From contig CAJBLW010000617.1 in the NCBI GenBank assembly GCA_903953985.1, positions 1 to 18,396 of the forward strand: a stretch of 18,396 nt of DNA, given 5' to 3'. Position 1 is the stretch's first letter; the number at the start of each line of letters is the position of its first letter. Origin of the DNA: an uncultured Burkholderiales bacterium (GTDB lineage Bacteria; Pseudomonadota; Gammaproteobacteria; Burkholderiales; Burkholderiaceae_C). The position numbers were made by a program, and so were the translations under genes. This document shows, one piece after another, positions 8,432-15,491 of the stretch. Below the pieces are notes generated by a model. The model had not been told where the DNA came from and searched no databases. It was given only the letters and a program-made list of their open reading frames with translations.

Positions 8432-8446
8432 GCGGTGTGACACCGC
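8432..8446 (+). repeat. Perfect hairpin between hfq and hflX
   Basis: GCGGTG at 8432-8437 is complementary to CACCGC at 8441-8446 with a TGA loop, and flanking G-T wobble pairs could extend the stem. No T-run follows, so it does not look like an intrinsic terminator. It lies 20 nt after the hfq stop and 18 nt before the hflX TTG start. It could stabilise the hfq 3' end or act as an attenuator or processing site; role unknown. Confidence 0.5.
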
Positions 8447-8464
8447 TGCAGCAGGTCGCTGACA

Positions 8465-9652
8465 TTGTCTGAAACATTTTTTTCCCAACCCGCGCCGACC
8501 TTATTGGTCGGCGTTGACTTTGGTCTGCCGCATTTCGATGGTCAGTTACAAGAACTGGGTTTGCTCGCGGAGTCAGGCGGTCTCAGACCCGTTGCGCGAT
8601 TGACCTGTAAGCGCAAAGCCCCCGATCCGGCGCTGTTTGTCGGCAGCGGTAAAGCCGACGAAATCAAAGCGCTGGCCCTGATGCATGGGGCTGTCGAGGT
8701 CTTGTTTGACCAATCCTTGAGCCCAGCCCAGCAGCGCAATTTAGAGCGCCACATTGGTTTGCCGGTGAATGACCGGACCTTGTTGATTCTGGAAATTTTT
8801 GGCCAACGTGCACGCAGCCACGAGGGAAAACTGCAAGTAGAACTGGCGCGTCAGCAGTATTTGAGCACCCGTTTGGTGCGCCGCTGGTCGCACTTAGAGC
8901 GGCAAAGTGGCGGTATTGGCATGAGGGGTGGCCCAGGGGAAACCCAGATCGAGCTGGATCGCCGCATGATCAACGACTCGATCAAACGCATCAAGGAGCG
9001 CTTGGTCAAGGTCAAAAAGCAGCGCAACACCCAGCGGCGACAGCGCGAACGCCGCGACACCTTCAACATTTCACTGGTGGGCTACACCAACGCTGGCAAA
9101 TCCACGTTGTTCAATGCCCTGGTGAAGGCACGCGCCTACGCCGCCGATCAGTTGTTTGCCACCTTGGACACCACCACACGTCAGCTTTATCTGGGCGAAG
9201 CAGGGCGTTCGGTCTCCTTGTCCGATACCGTGGGTTTTATACGTGATTTGCCACATGGGTTGGTCGAGGCTTTTCAGGCCACATTGCAAGAAGCCACGGA
9301 GGCGGACTTGCTCCTGCATGTAGTCGACGCAGCCAACCCGGATTTTCCCGAGCAGATGGCCGAGGTGCAAAAGGTATTGACCGAGATTGGGGCTGAACAG
9401 GTGCCACAATTACTTGTGTTCAACAAACTCGATGCCCTGGCCACCGACCGCTACCCCTTGCAGATGCAGGATCAGTACGAGCTCGATGGTGTGCCCGTTC
9501 CGCGTGTTTTCCTAAGTGCGCAAAGCGGAGAGGGTCTGGCCCTGTTGCGCACGGCGCTCTCTGACATCGTGAAAGCAGCGCTGCCTGCAGCCCAGTCGCC
9601 AGAGCTTGATCCCCGTGACTTGTACCGGGAATATCCTGCTGACCCGCCTTGA
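8465..9652 (+). CDS. hflX: Ribosome-associated GTPase HflX
   Basis: HflX binds the 50S subunit and splits or rescues stalled ribosomes, notably after heat stress. The 395-residue product has the HflX N-terminal domain (LFVGSGKADEI at about 57-67; conserved GGPGETQIELDRR at 155-167), a basic coiled segment (about 170-198), and the G domain: G1 GYTNAGKS 206-213, switch FATLDTTTR 231-239, G3 DTVGF 254-258, G4 NKLD 320-323, G5 SAQSG 351-355. The start is TTG at 8465; no ATG occurs before residue 73 and the sequence up to LLVGVDFG is needed for the fold. A clear Shine-Dalgarno is missing, which suggests weak initiation or coupling to hfq. It is followed by hflK 56 bp later. Confidence 0.95.
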   Translation: MSETFFSQPAPTLLVGVDFGLPHFDGQLQELGLLAESGGLRPVARLTCKRKAPDPALFVGSGKADEIKALALMHGAVEVLFDQSLSPAQQRNLERHIGLPVNDRTLLILEIFGQRARSHEGKLQVELARQQYLSTRLVRRWSHLERQSGGIGMRGGPGETQIELDRRMINDSIKRIKERLVKVKKQRNTQRRQRERRDTFNISLVGYTNAGKSTLFNALVKARAYAADQLFATLDTTTRQLYLGEAGRSVSLSDTVGFIRDLPHGLVEAFQATLQEATEADLLLHVVDAANPDFPEQMAEVQKVLTEIGAEQVPQLLVFNKLDALATDRYPLQMQDQYELDGVPVPRVFLSAQSGEGLALLRTALSDIVKAALPAAQSPELDPRDLYREYPADPP

Positions 9653-9708
9653 GTGTCCCTTAAATTCGGCACAATGCTGTTTCGTCATCCAGACAAAGAC
9701 TAAGAATT

Positions 9709-11088
9709 ATGAATTTTCACCTGCCAGCCCTGCGATGGTCCTTGCTGCCCGCAAAGATACGAGGCATGTTCAATCTGAACGACCCACGCTGGGGTCGGGA
9801 CGATGACAAATCTTCCGGTGACTCGGGCAACAAGCCATCGGGCGACACGCCACCACCCGGCCCAAAGCCTGAAGCCTGGCAACAACCGCCCGGACGCGGT
9901 CCGCAGCAACAACAAAGTGGCCCGCCTGATCTGGACGAGTTGTGGCGTGACTTCAACCGCAAGCTCGGTCAGATTTTTGGCGGCAAGAGGGGTCCCCAGC
10001 GTCCCCAAGGTCCTGGCGGCTCTGGGGGTGGATCTGGGGGGCCTGAAATTCCAGCCTTCATCAAGAACCTGGGCATTGGTGTCATTTTGGGTGGCGCCTT
10101 GCTGGTCTGGTTGGCGACCGGTTTTTTCATCGTGCAAGAAGGTCAGCAGGCGGTGATCACCCAGTTTGGCAAATACCACTCGACCGTGAGCGCTGGTTTT
10201 AATTGGCGCTTGCCTTACCCAGTCCAACGCCATGAACTTGTTTTTGTGACCCAGATTCGTTCGGTGGACATTGGCCGAGATAACATCATCAAAGCCACAG
10301 GTCTGCGTGAGTCGGCGATGTTGACCGAAGACGAAAACATTGTCGAGATCAAGTTTGCTGTTCAGTACCGTTTGAACGATGCCCGTGCTTACCTGTTCGA
10401 AAGTCGTAATCCGACCGAAGCCGTGGTGCAGTCCGCAGAAACTGCTGTGCGCGAGGTGGTTGGCAAAATGAAGATGGATTCTGCTTTGGCCGAAGAGCGC
10501 GACCAGATTGCTCCTCGTGTGCGTGAAAAAATGCAAACCATCTTGGACCGGTACAAAGTCGGTATTGAGGTTGTGGGCATCAACTTGCAGCAAGGGGGTG
10601 TGCGTCCACCTGAGCAGGTTCAGGCTGCTTTCGACGACGTGCTCAAAGCCGGTCAGGAGCGCGAGCGCGCCAAGAACGAAGCGCAAGCCTATGCCAACGA
10701 CGTGATTCCCCGAGCCGTTGGTGCCGCCGCACGTTTGAAGGAAGAAGCCGATGCTTACCGCGAACGCATCGTGGCACAAGCCGAAGGTGATGCCCAGCGC
10801 TTCAAGACCATCTTGCCTGAGTACCAAAAGTCGCCCCAGGTCATGCGCGACCGCATGTACACCGACACCATGCAACAGATCTACAGCAACGTGACCAAGG
10901 TGCTGGTGGACAGTAAATCAGGCTCCAACCTTTTGTATTTGCCGCTCGACAAAATCATGCAACAGGTCACGCAAGTGGCACCGCCCACCATAGATGTGCC
11001 CGCAGCCCCTGCCAATGCTGGCGGCAATGGCGCTGCGGACACCCGCTCACGAGACCTCGAGCGTTCGCGTAGCCGCGATCCACGATAA
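9709..11088 (+). CDS. hflK: FtsH protease regulator subunit HflK
   Basis: HflK and HflC form a large inner-membrane SPFH (band 7) cage that surrounds and controls the AAA protease FtsH. The product has a cytoplasmic N-terminus with the DPRWGRDD motif (about 25-32), a Pro/Gln/Gly-rich linker (about 45-115), one membrane helix (about 120-142), the SPFH domain (about 144-330), and a helical region rich in Ala/Glu/Arg. The tail after residue 435 is Ala/Gly- then Arg/Ser/Asp-rich (RSRDLERSRSRDPR). The start is uncertain: ATG 9709 gives 459 aa; ATG 9766 would start at MFNLNDPRWGR (440 aa), nearer the conserved N-terminal motif, but a GAGG lies only 1 nt ahead of it. Neither has an ideal ribosome site. 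It is followed by hflC after 11 bp. Confidence 0.94.
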   Translation: MNFHLPALRWSLLPAKIRGMFNLNDPRWGRDDDKSSGDSGNKPSGDTPPPGPKPEAWQQPPGRGPQQQQSGPPDLDELWRDFNRKLGQIFGGKRGPQRPQGPGGSGGGSGGPEIPAFIKNLGIGVILGGALLVWLATGFFIVQEGQQAVITQFGKYHSTVSAGFNWRLPYPVQRHELVFVTQIRSVDIGRDNIIKATGLRESAMLTEDENIVEIKFAVQYRLNDARAYLFESRNPTEAVVQSAETAVREVVGKMKMDSALAEERDQIAPRVREKMQTILDRYKVGIEVVGINLQQGGVRPPEQVQAAFDDVLKAGQERERAKNEAQAYANDVIPRAVGAAARLKEEADAYRERIVAQAEGDAQRFKTILPEYQKSPQVMRDRMYTDTMQQIYSNVTKVLVDSKSGSNLLYLPLDKIMQQVTQVAPPTIDVPAAPANAGGNGAADTRSRDLERSRSRDPR

Positions 11089-11099
11089 GGAATAAGACA

Positions 11100-11999
11100 A
11101 TGAATCGCATCGGATTGTGGATTTCGAGTTTGCTGGTGGTGTTCGCGCTGCTCAGCTCTACGTTGTTCGTGGTGGATCAGCGCCAGTTTGGCGTGGTCTA
11201 CGCTTTGGGTCAGATCAAGGAAGTGATCACCGAGCCGGGCCTGCACTTCAAGTTGCCGCCGCCACTGCAAAACGTCAATTACATTGACAAGCGTTTGTTG
11301 ACGTTGGACAGCCCCGACAACGAGCCCATGCTCACGGCTGAAAAGCAGCGGGTGGTGATTGACTGGTATGTACGCTGGCGCATCACCGACCCACAGGCCT
11401 ACATCCGCAACGTGGGTCTGGATGAGAAGGCAGGTACCAACCAGCTCAACCGCGTGGTACGCAACGCTTTCCAGGAGGAGATCAACAAACGCACCGTCAA
11501 CGAGTTGCTGTCTCTTAAGAGGGAAGAGCTGATGGACGACGTCAAAGCTGCCGTGCTGGTCGTGGTCAAAGGAGCGAAGCCTTGGGGCGTGGACGTGGTG
11601 GATGTGCGCATCACCCGTGCAGATTACGTGGACACCATCACCGAATCGGTTTATCGCCGTATGGAGGCCGAGCGCAAACGCGTGGCCAATGAGCTGCGCT
11701 CGACCGGTGGCGCCGAGGGGGAAAAAATTCGTGCCGACGCCGATCGCCAGCGCGAGGTGGCGATCGCCAACGCTTACCGAGATGCCCAGAAAATCAAGGG
11801 TGAGGGCGATGCCCAAGCGGCCCGCCTGTATGCCGAGTCCTTTGGCCGCGACCCGCAGTTTGCCCAGTTCTACCGCAGCCTCGAAGCCTACAAATCCAGC
11901 TTCAACAGTAAGGGTGATGTGATGGTGCTAGACCCTGGCAGCTCCGAGTTTTTCAAAGGCATGCGCGGCACACCGGGTGGTGCACCTGCCCGGAAGTAA
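11100..11999 (+). CDS. hflC: FtsH protease regulator subunit HflC
   Basis: This 299-residue SPFH protein is the partner of HflK in the FtsH-HflKC complex. It has one N-terminal membrane helix (about 5-24, IGLWISSLLVVFALLSSTLF), then the band 7 domain beginning VVDQRQFGVVYALGQIKEV, and the family's long Ala/Glu/Arg-rich helix containing RMEAERKRVANELRSTG and GEGDAQAARLYAESF (about 180-245). The ending carries FYRSLEAYKSSF, diagnostic of HflC. The ATG at 11100 has a TAAGGA at 11086-11091, overlapping the hflK stop, with 8 nt spacing. It lies 11 bp after hflK and 3 bp before the DUF2065 gene, so all three are surely co-transcribed. Confidence 0.96.
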   Translation: MNRIGLWISSLLVVFALLSSTLFVVDQRQFGVVYALGQIKEVITEPGLHFKLPPPLQNVNYIDKRLLTLDSPDNEPMLTAEKQRVVIDWYVRWRITDPQAYIRNVGLDEKAGTNQLNRVVRNAFQEEINKRTVNELLSLKREELMDDVKAAVLVVVKGAKPWGVDVVDVRITRADYVDTITESVYRRMEAERKRVANELRSTGGAEGEKIRADADRQREVAIANAYRDAQKIKGEGDAQAARLYAESFGRDPQFAQFYRSLEAYKSSFNSKGDVMVLDPGSSEFFKGMRGTPGGAPARK

Positions 12000-12002
12000 A
12001 TT

Positions 12003-12188
12003 TTGCTCGACGCCCTCCTGCTTGCCTTGGGCCTGATGCTCATTTTGGAGGGCTTGATGCCCATGCTCTCACCTCGGCGTTGGCGTAGCCTGTTTGAGCA
12101 AATGCTCCAGCTGCAGGAGGGGCAGATCCGATTTTTCGGCTTGATCTTGGTGGTACTCGGCTTGGTGGTGGTCTGGCTATTTGCCTGA
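12003..12188 (+). CDS. DUF2065 (YjeT-like) small inner-membrane protein
   Basis: This 61-residue protein consists of two hydrophobic segments (about 2-22 and 41-60) joined by a polar loop containing LSPRRWRSLFEQMLQLQEGQIRFFG. The SPxRWR and QIRFFG motifs and the place directly after hflC match the DUF2065/YjeT family, which is found next to hflC in many proteobacteria and has no established biochemical function. The start is TTG at 12003, 3 bp after the hflC stop, with GGAAG at 11992-11996 as ribosome site; the first internal ATG would remove most of helix one. A link to HflKC is suggested only by gene position. Confidence 0.88.
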   Translation: MLDALLLALGLMLILEGLMPMLSPRRWRSLFEQMLQLQEGQIRFFGLILVVLGLVVVWLFA

Positions 12189-12208
12189 CCTCCTTTCGGT
12201 CGTCAGGC
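12183..12208 (+). repeat. Inverted repeat at the end of the DUF2065 gene
   Basis: GCCTGAC at 12183-12189 is perfectly complementary to GTCAGGC at 12202-12208 (7-bp stem, 12-nt loop). An alternative pairing inside, GACC at 12187-12190 with GGTC at 12198-12201, is mutually exclusive with the outer stem. The left arm includes the DUF2065 stop codon. No T-run follows, so it is not a canonical terminator. It may protect the 3' end of the hfl mRNA or reduce readthrough to hisZ; this is inference. Confidence 0.45.
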
Positions 12209-12293
12209 TGGCCGGGCGGGCCCATTCTTCGCTTTGGATCTGGATTTGGACAATTTGCCAATCTGTTTGCCGGAAATGAGCCTTTCAACCCGG

Positions 12294-12299
12294 TAAAAT
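12294..12299 (+). promoter_or_regulatory. Possible -10 element upstream of hisZ
   Basis: The 142-bp gap between DUF2065 and hisZ is the longest between the genes from ndk to purA. TAAAAT at 12294-12299 resembles a sigma-70 -10 box, with the hisZ ATG 31 nt downstream. No -35 box at 16-18 bp is convincing; TTGCCG at 12267-12272 is 21 bp away. A promoter here would separate hisZ-purA transcription from the hfl genes. Confidence 0.27.
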
Positions 12300-12330
12300 C
12301 TCGTTTTTAACCGTCTCCCCCCATCCCCTC

Positions 12331-13491
12331 ATGTCTGCTTGGGTCCTCCCGGATCACGTTGCCGATGTCTTGCCTTCCGAGGCTCGCCACATCGAAGAAC
12401 TCCGCCGCGAACTGCTGGACACCGCCCGTGGCTATGGCTACGAGCTGGTCATGCCGCCGCTGCTGGAGCATTTGGAATCCCTGCTGACCGGCACGGGTGA
12501 AGCCTTGGATTTGCAAACCTTTAAACTGGTTGATCAACTCTCGGGCCGCACACTGGGCTTGCGCGCTGACACGACGCCGCAGGTGGCGCGCATTGACGCT
12601 CACTTGCTCGGCCGCACGGCACTGACCCGTCTGTGTTATTGCGGTCCTGTGCTGCACACCCGTCCGGCACGCCCACACGCTACGCGTGAGCCACTGCAAC
12701 TGGGCGCGGAAATTTACGGCCATGCCGGTCCTGAAGCCGACTTGGAAATCCTGCAGTTGGCCTTGGATTGCTTGTCTGCTGGCCGCGCCACTGGGCTACA
12801 GGTCGATCTGGCCGATGCCCGTATCGTGAACCGGTTGCTTCAAGGCCAGGCTTTGAGCGAACCCCAACGGCATGCGATCCATGCCGCGCTGGCCAGCAAG
12901 GACGCTTCTGCGTTGGCCCGTTTGAGCGCCAACTTGTCCCCCATCGTTCGCGAAGGACTGTTGGCCTTGGTCGATTTGTACGGCGACATCAGCGTCTTGG
13001 ACCTTGCGGCATCGCGCTTGCCCGTCCACCCCGAAATCACCCAGTCCTTGGCTCAGCTGCGTTGGTTGGCCGAGCAGATCCCGGGCGTGGCTGTCAGCTT
13101 TGACTTGGGAGATTCCCGTGGTTACGCTTATTACAGCGGCGTGCGTTTTGCCATTTATGCCAAAGGGGCCTCAGATGCCTTGGCCCGTGGCGGACGCTAC
13201 GACGGCGTGGGTGCGGTCTTTGGCCACCGCATCGACCGTGACCGTCCGGCCGTGGGTTTCAGCTTGGATTTAAAAGAATTGGTGGCCGCCGTTCAGCCGC
13301 TGGCTTTGCGCGCAGCCATTCGTGCACCTTGGGGCCAATCGGATTCCTTGCGCTTGGCCATCGCAGCGTTGCGCAGTCGGGGCGAAACCGTGGTCTGCGT
13401 TTTGCCGGGCCATGAAAGCGAAGTGGACGAATTCCATTGCGACCGCGAACTTGTTGAAGCGGCAGGGCAGTGGCTGGTACAGGCTCTTTGA
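12331..13491 (+). CDS. hisZ: ATP phosphoribosyltransferase regulatory subunit HisZ
   Basis: HisZ is a catalytically inactive histidyl-tRNA synthetase paralogue that assembles with short-form HisG and makes the first step of histidine synthesis active and feedback-sensitive. The 386-residue product has the opening WVLPDHVADVLPSEA, a motif 2-like region (LCYCGPVLHTRPARP, about 101-115), GYAYYSGVRFAIYAKGASD (264-282) and GGRYDGVGAVFG (287-298). It ends without the tRNA anticodon-binding domain of HisS, which separates it from hisS at 3546. HisG is not in this window. The ATG at 12331 has no Shine-Dalgarno; a C-rich leader (12311-12329) precedes it. Location just before purA is common in betaproteobacteria. 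The stop lies 17 bp before the purA start. Confidence 0.94.
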   Translation: MSAWVLPDHVADVLPSEARHIEELRRELLDTARGYGYELVMPPLLEHLESLLTGTGEALDLQTFKLVDQLSGRTLGLRADTTPQVARIDAHLLGRTALTRLCYCGPVLHTRPARPHATREPLQLGAEIYGHAGPEADLEILQLALDCLSAGRATGLQVDLADARIVNRLLQGQALSEPQRHAIHAALASKDASALARLSANLSPIVREGLLALVDLYGDISVLDLAASRLPVHPEITQSLAQLRWLAEQIPGVAVSFDLGDSRGYAYYSGVRFAIYAKGASDALARGGRYDGVGAVFGHRIDRDRPAVGFSLDLKELVAAVQPLALRAAIRAPWGQSDSLRLAIAALRSRGETVVCVLPGHESEVDEFHCDRELVEAAGQWLVQAL

Positions 13492-13508
13492 GAAAGAACA
13501 TTTCAAGC

Positions 13509-14837
13509 ATGAACATGAAGCAAGGCCGTAATGTGGTCGTCGTCGGCACCCAGTGGGGTGATGAAGGCAAAGGCAAACTGGTGGACTGGTTGACCGATAG
13601 CGCCCAAGGTGTGGTTCGTTTTCAGGGCGGACACAACGCGGGCCATACCTTGGTGATCAACGGCGTTAAAACCGCTTTGCATCTGATCCCAAGCGGCATC
13701 ATGCGCGCTGGCGTCAAGTGCTACATCGGCAACGGCGTGGTCTTGTCGGTGCCCAAGCTGCTCGAAGAAATTGCAGGACTTGAAAAAGCCGGTGTCGAGG
13801 TTCGCTCACGTTTGCGCGTGAGCGAAGCTTGCCCGCTGATCTTGCCTTACCACGTCGCACTGGATGTGGGCCGCGAAGCCGCCAAGGAAAAAGCCGGTAC
13901 CGCCAAGATCGGCACCACCGGCCGCGGCATTGGCCCCGCCTACGAAGACAAAGTGGCGCGCCGTGCCTTGCGTGTGCAAGACCTCAAGTACCCTGAGCGT
14001 TTTGCCACCAAGCTGCGCGAAAACCTCGCGCTGCACAACGAGATTTTGGTCAATATTCTGGGCGCTTCGCCTGTGGACTTTGACACCACCTACAACGAAG
14101 CCATGGCCTACGCCAAAGATCTGCTGCCCATGGTGGCAGATGTGTCGCGTGAGTTGAACGAGGCCCACAAAGCCGGTGCCAATTTGCTGTTCGAAGGCGC
14201 TCAAGGCACTTTGCTCGACGTGGACCACGGCACTTACCCGTTTGTGACGTCCAGCAACTGCGTGGCGGGCAATGCCGCTGCCGGTGCTGGTGTGGGCCCG
14301 GGCATGCTGCACTACATTTTGGGCATCACAAAAGCTTATTGCACCCGTGTGGGTGGAGGCCCTTTTCCCACCGAGCTGGATTGGGAAACCCCGGGCACAC
14401 CGGGTTACCACATGTCCACCGTTGGCGCTGAAAAAGGTGTGACCACTGGGCGTTCACGCCGCTGCGGCTGGTTCGACGCGGCCTTGCTCAAGCGCAGCGC
14501 GCAGGTCAACGGTTTGAGTGGTTTGTGCATCACCAAGCTGGATGTGCTCGACGGGTTGAAAGAATTGTGGTTGTGCACCGGTTACGAGCTGGACGGTGAA
14601 ACGATTGACATCTTGCCCATGGGCGCGGATGAGATTGGCCGCTGCAAACCCATTTATGAAGTGATTCCAGGCTGGACTGAAACCACCGTGGGCGTGACAG
14701 AGATGGACAAGCTGCCGGCTTCGGCCCGGTATTACCTGGACCGCATTGCTGAAGTCACTGGCGTACCCGTGCATGTGGTCTCCACCAGCCCCGATCGTGA
14801 CCACACGATCTTGCTGCACAACCCATTTGCGGTCTGA
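13509..14837 (+). CDS. purA: Adenylosuccinate synthetase
   Basis: PurA makes adenylosuccinate from IMP, aspartate and GTP, the first committed step to AMP. The 442-residue protein shows the P-loop GTQWGDEGKGK (13-23, catalytic Asp18), GGHNAGHTL with the catalytic His46, the IMP-binding TTGRGIGPAYED (136-147), QGTLLDVDHGTYPFVTSSN (232-250), the aspartate-loop VTTGRSRRCGWFD (311-323) and the guanine-binding TKLDVLDG (342-349). I chose the ATG at 13509 (MNMKQGRNVVVVGTQWG), which matches the family; an ATG at 13515 is possible, and the upstream in-frame ATG at 13470 would run 22 bases into hisZ and add 13 atypical residues. No strong ribosome site is visible. The phosphoribosyltransferase gene follows after 57 bp. 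Confidence 0.97.
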   Translation: MNMKQGRNVVVVGTQWGDEGKGKLVDWLTDSAQGVVRFQGGHNAGHTLVINGVKTALHLIPSGIMRAGVKCYIGNGVVLSVPKLLEEIAGLEKAGVEVRSRLRVSEACPLILPYHVALDVGREAAKEKAGTAKIGTTGRGIGPAYEDKVARRALRVQDLKYPERFATKLRENLALHNEILVNILGASPVDFDTTYNEAMAYAKDLLPMVADVSRELNEAHKAGANLLFEGAQGTLLDVDHGTYPFVTSSNCVAGNAAAGAGVGPGMLHYILGITKAYCTRVGGGPFPTELDWETPGTPGYHMSTVGAEKGVTTGRSRRCGWFDAALLKRSAQVNGLSGLCITKLDVLDGLKELWLCTGYELDGETIDILPMGADEIGRCKPIYEVIPGWTETTVGVTEMDKLPASARYYLDRIAEVTGVPVHVVSTSPDRDHTILLHNPFAV

Positions 14838-14850
14838 GCCCTGGGCTCAG
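14834..14850 (+). repeat. Compact hairpin at the purA stop codon
   Basis: CTGAGCC at 14834-14840 and GGCTCAG at 14844-14850 form a perfect 7-bp stem with a 3-nt loop; the left arm contains the TGA stop of purA. It is followed by CAAAACACATC, not by a T-run, so it is not a classical terminator. A mild attenuating or RNA-stabilising role between purA and the phosphoribosyltransferase gene is possible. Confidence 0.5.
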
Positions 14851-14894
14851 CAAAACACATCGATCTCAACCCCTGATTTTTTGGAGTGACCCCC

Positions 14895-15419
14895 ATGTTG
14901 ACCGAAGACGGCAAGCACCTGTACGTGAGCTACGACGAGTACCACAACCTGATCGAAAAACTCGCGATCAAAATCCACCAGTCCGGCTGGGAATTCGACA
15001 CCATCCTGTGTCTGGCCCGCGGTGGTATGCGTCCCGGAGATATTCTCTCGCGCGTGTTCGACAAGCCGCTGGCCATCATGTCCACCAGTTCCTACCGCGC
15101 CGACTCTGGAACTGTGCAGGGCCACTTGGACATCGCCCGCTTCATCACTACGCCCAAAGGCGAGATCGCGGGCAAAGTGCTGCTGGTGGATGACCTGGCC
15201 GACACGGGTCACACCCTTCGTGCGGTGGTGGACCAGCTGAAAAACAACTACAAGCCCATCACCGAGTTGCGCACTGCCGTTATCTGGACCAAGGGCGTGT
15301 CCAGCTTCAAGCCCGATTACTCGATCGAGGACCTGCCCACCAACCCCTGGATTCACCAGCCTTTTGAGCCGTATGACAGCATGCGTCCTGAAAAACTGAT
15401 GGAAAAGTGGCGCGTCTGA
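14895..15419 (+). CDS. Purine-type phosphoribosyltransferase
   Basis: The 174-residue protein is a type I phosphoribosyltransferase. The PRPP-binding motif VLLVDDLADTGHTL lies at 95-108, and an upstream flexible-loop segment (ILCLARGGMRPGDILSRVF, about 37-55) resembles xanthine/hypoxanthine-guanine PRTases; the C-terminal part has the base-pocket region around WIHQPFEPYD. The usual annotation of this purA neighbour in betaproteobacteria is phosphoribosyltransferase or hypoxanthine phosphoribosyltransferase, fitting purine salvage; the exact base is not settled by sequence, so no symbol is given. The ATG at 14895 has TTGGAG at 14881-14886, 8 nt upstream; an in-frame GTG at 14886 overlaps that site and is less likely. 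It ends 31 bp before a strong hairpin. Confidence 0.9.
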   Translation: MLTEDGKHLYVSYDEYHNLIEKLAIKIHQSGWEFDTILCLARGGMRPGDILSRVFDKPLAIMSTSSYRADSGTVQGHLDIARFITTPKGEIAGKVLLVDDLADTGHTLRAVVDQLKNNYKPITELRTAVIWTKGVSSFKPDYSIEDLPTNPWIHQPFEPYDSMRPEKLMEKWRV

Positions 15420-15450
15420 GCTGACTCGGACTTTCCCTGATTTGACCTCC

Positions 15451-15480
15451 AACAGCCTCCTTCGGGAGGCTGTTTGCATT
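15451..15480 (+). terminator. Strong UUCG hairpin, probable terminator after the phosphoribosyltransferase gene
   Basis: AACAGCCTCC at 15451-15460 pairs perfectly with GGAGGCTGTT at 15465-15474 around a TTCG tetraloop: a 10-bp stem with a very stable loop. The stem itself ends in TT and is followed by TGCATT, so the U-tract is short and broken. It closes the hfq-to-phosphoribosyltransferase block, but lies only 17 nt before the metC ATG, so it is either a terminator with some readthrough or part of the metC leader. Confidence 0.75.
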
Positions 15481-15491
15481 AGGATGTCCTG

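Noticed and set aside
9649..9675. Possible sigma-70 promoter before hflK (TTGAGT ... CACAAT)
   Set aside because: The spacer is only 15 bp and the -10 is weak, so I did not list it as a feature.
9990..10040. Gly-rich, low-complexity segment in hflK as a possible tandem repeat
   Set aside because: Gly/Pro/Gln-rich linkers are normal between the HflK N-terminus and its membrane helix; there is no exact tandem unit.
9700..10875. Long open frame on the minus strand (391 codons) opposite hflK
   Set aside because: The same kind of shadow: no domain, unusual composition, and the plus strand has a firm HflK.
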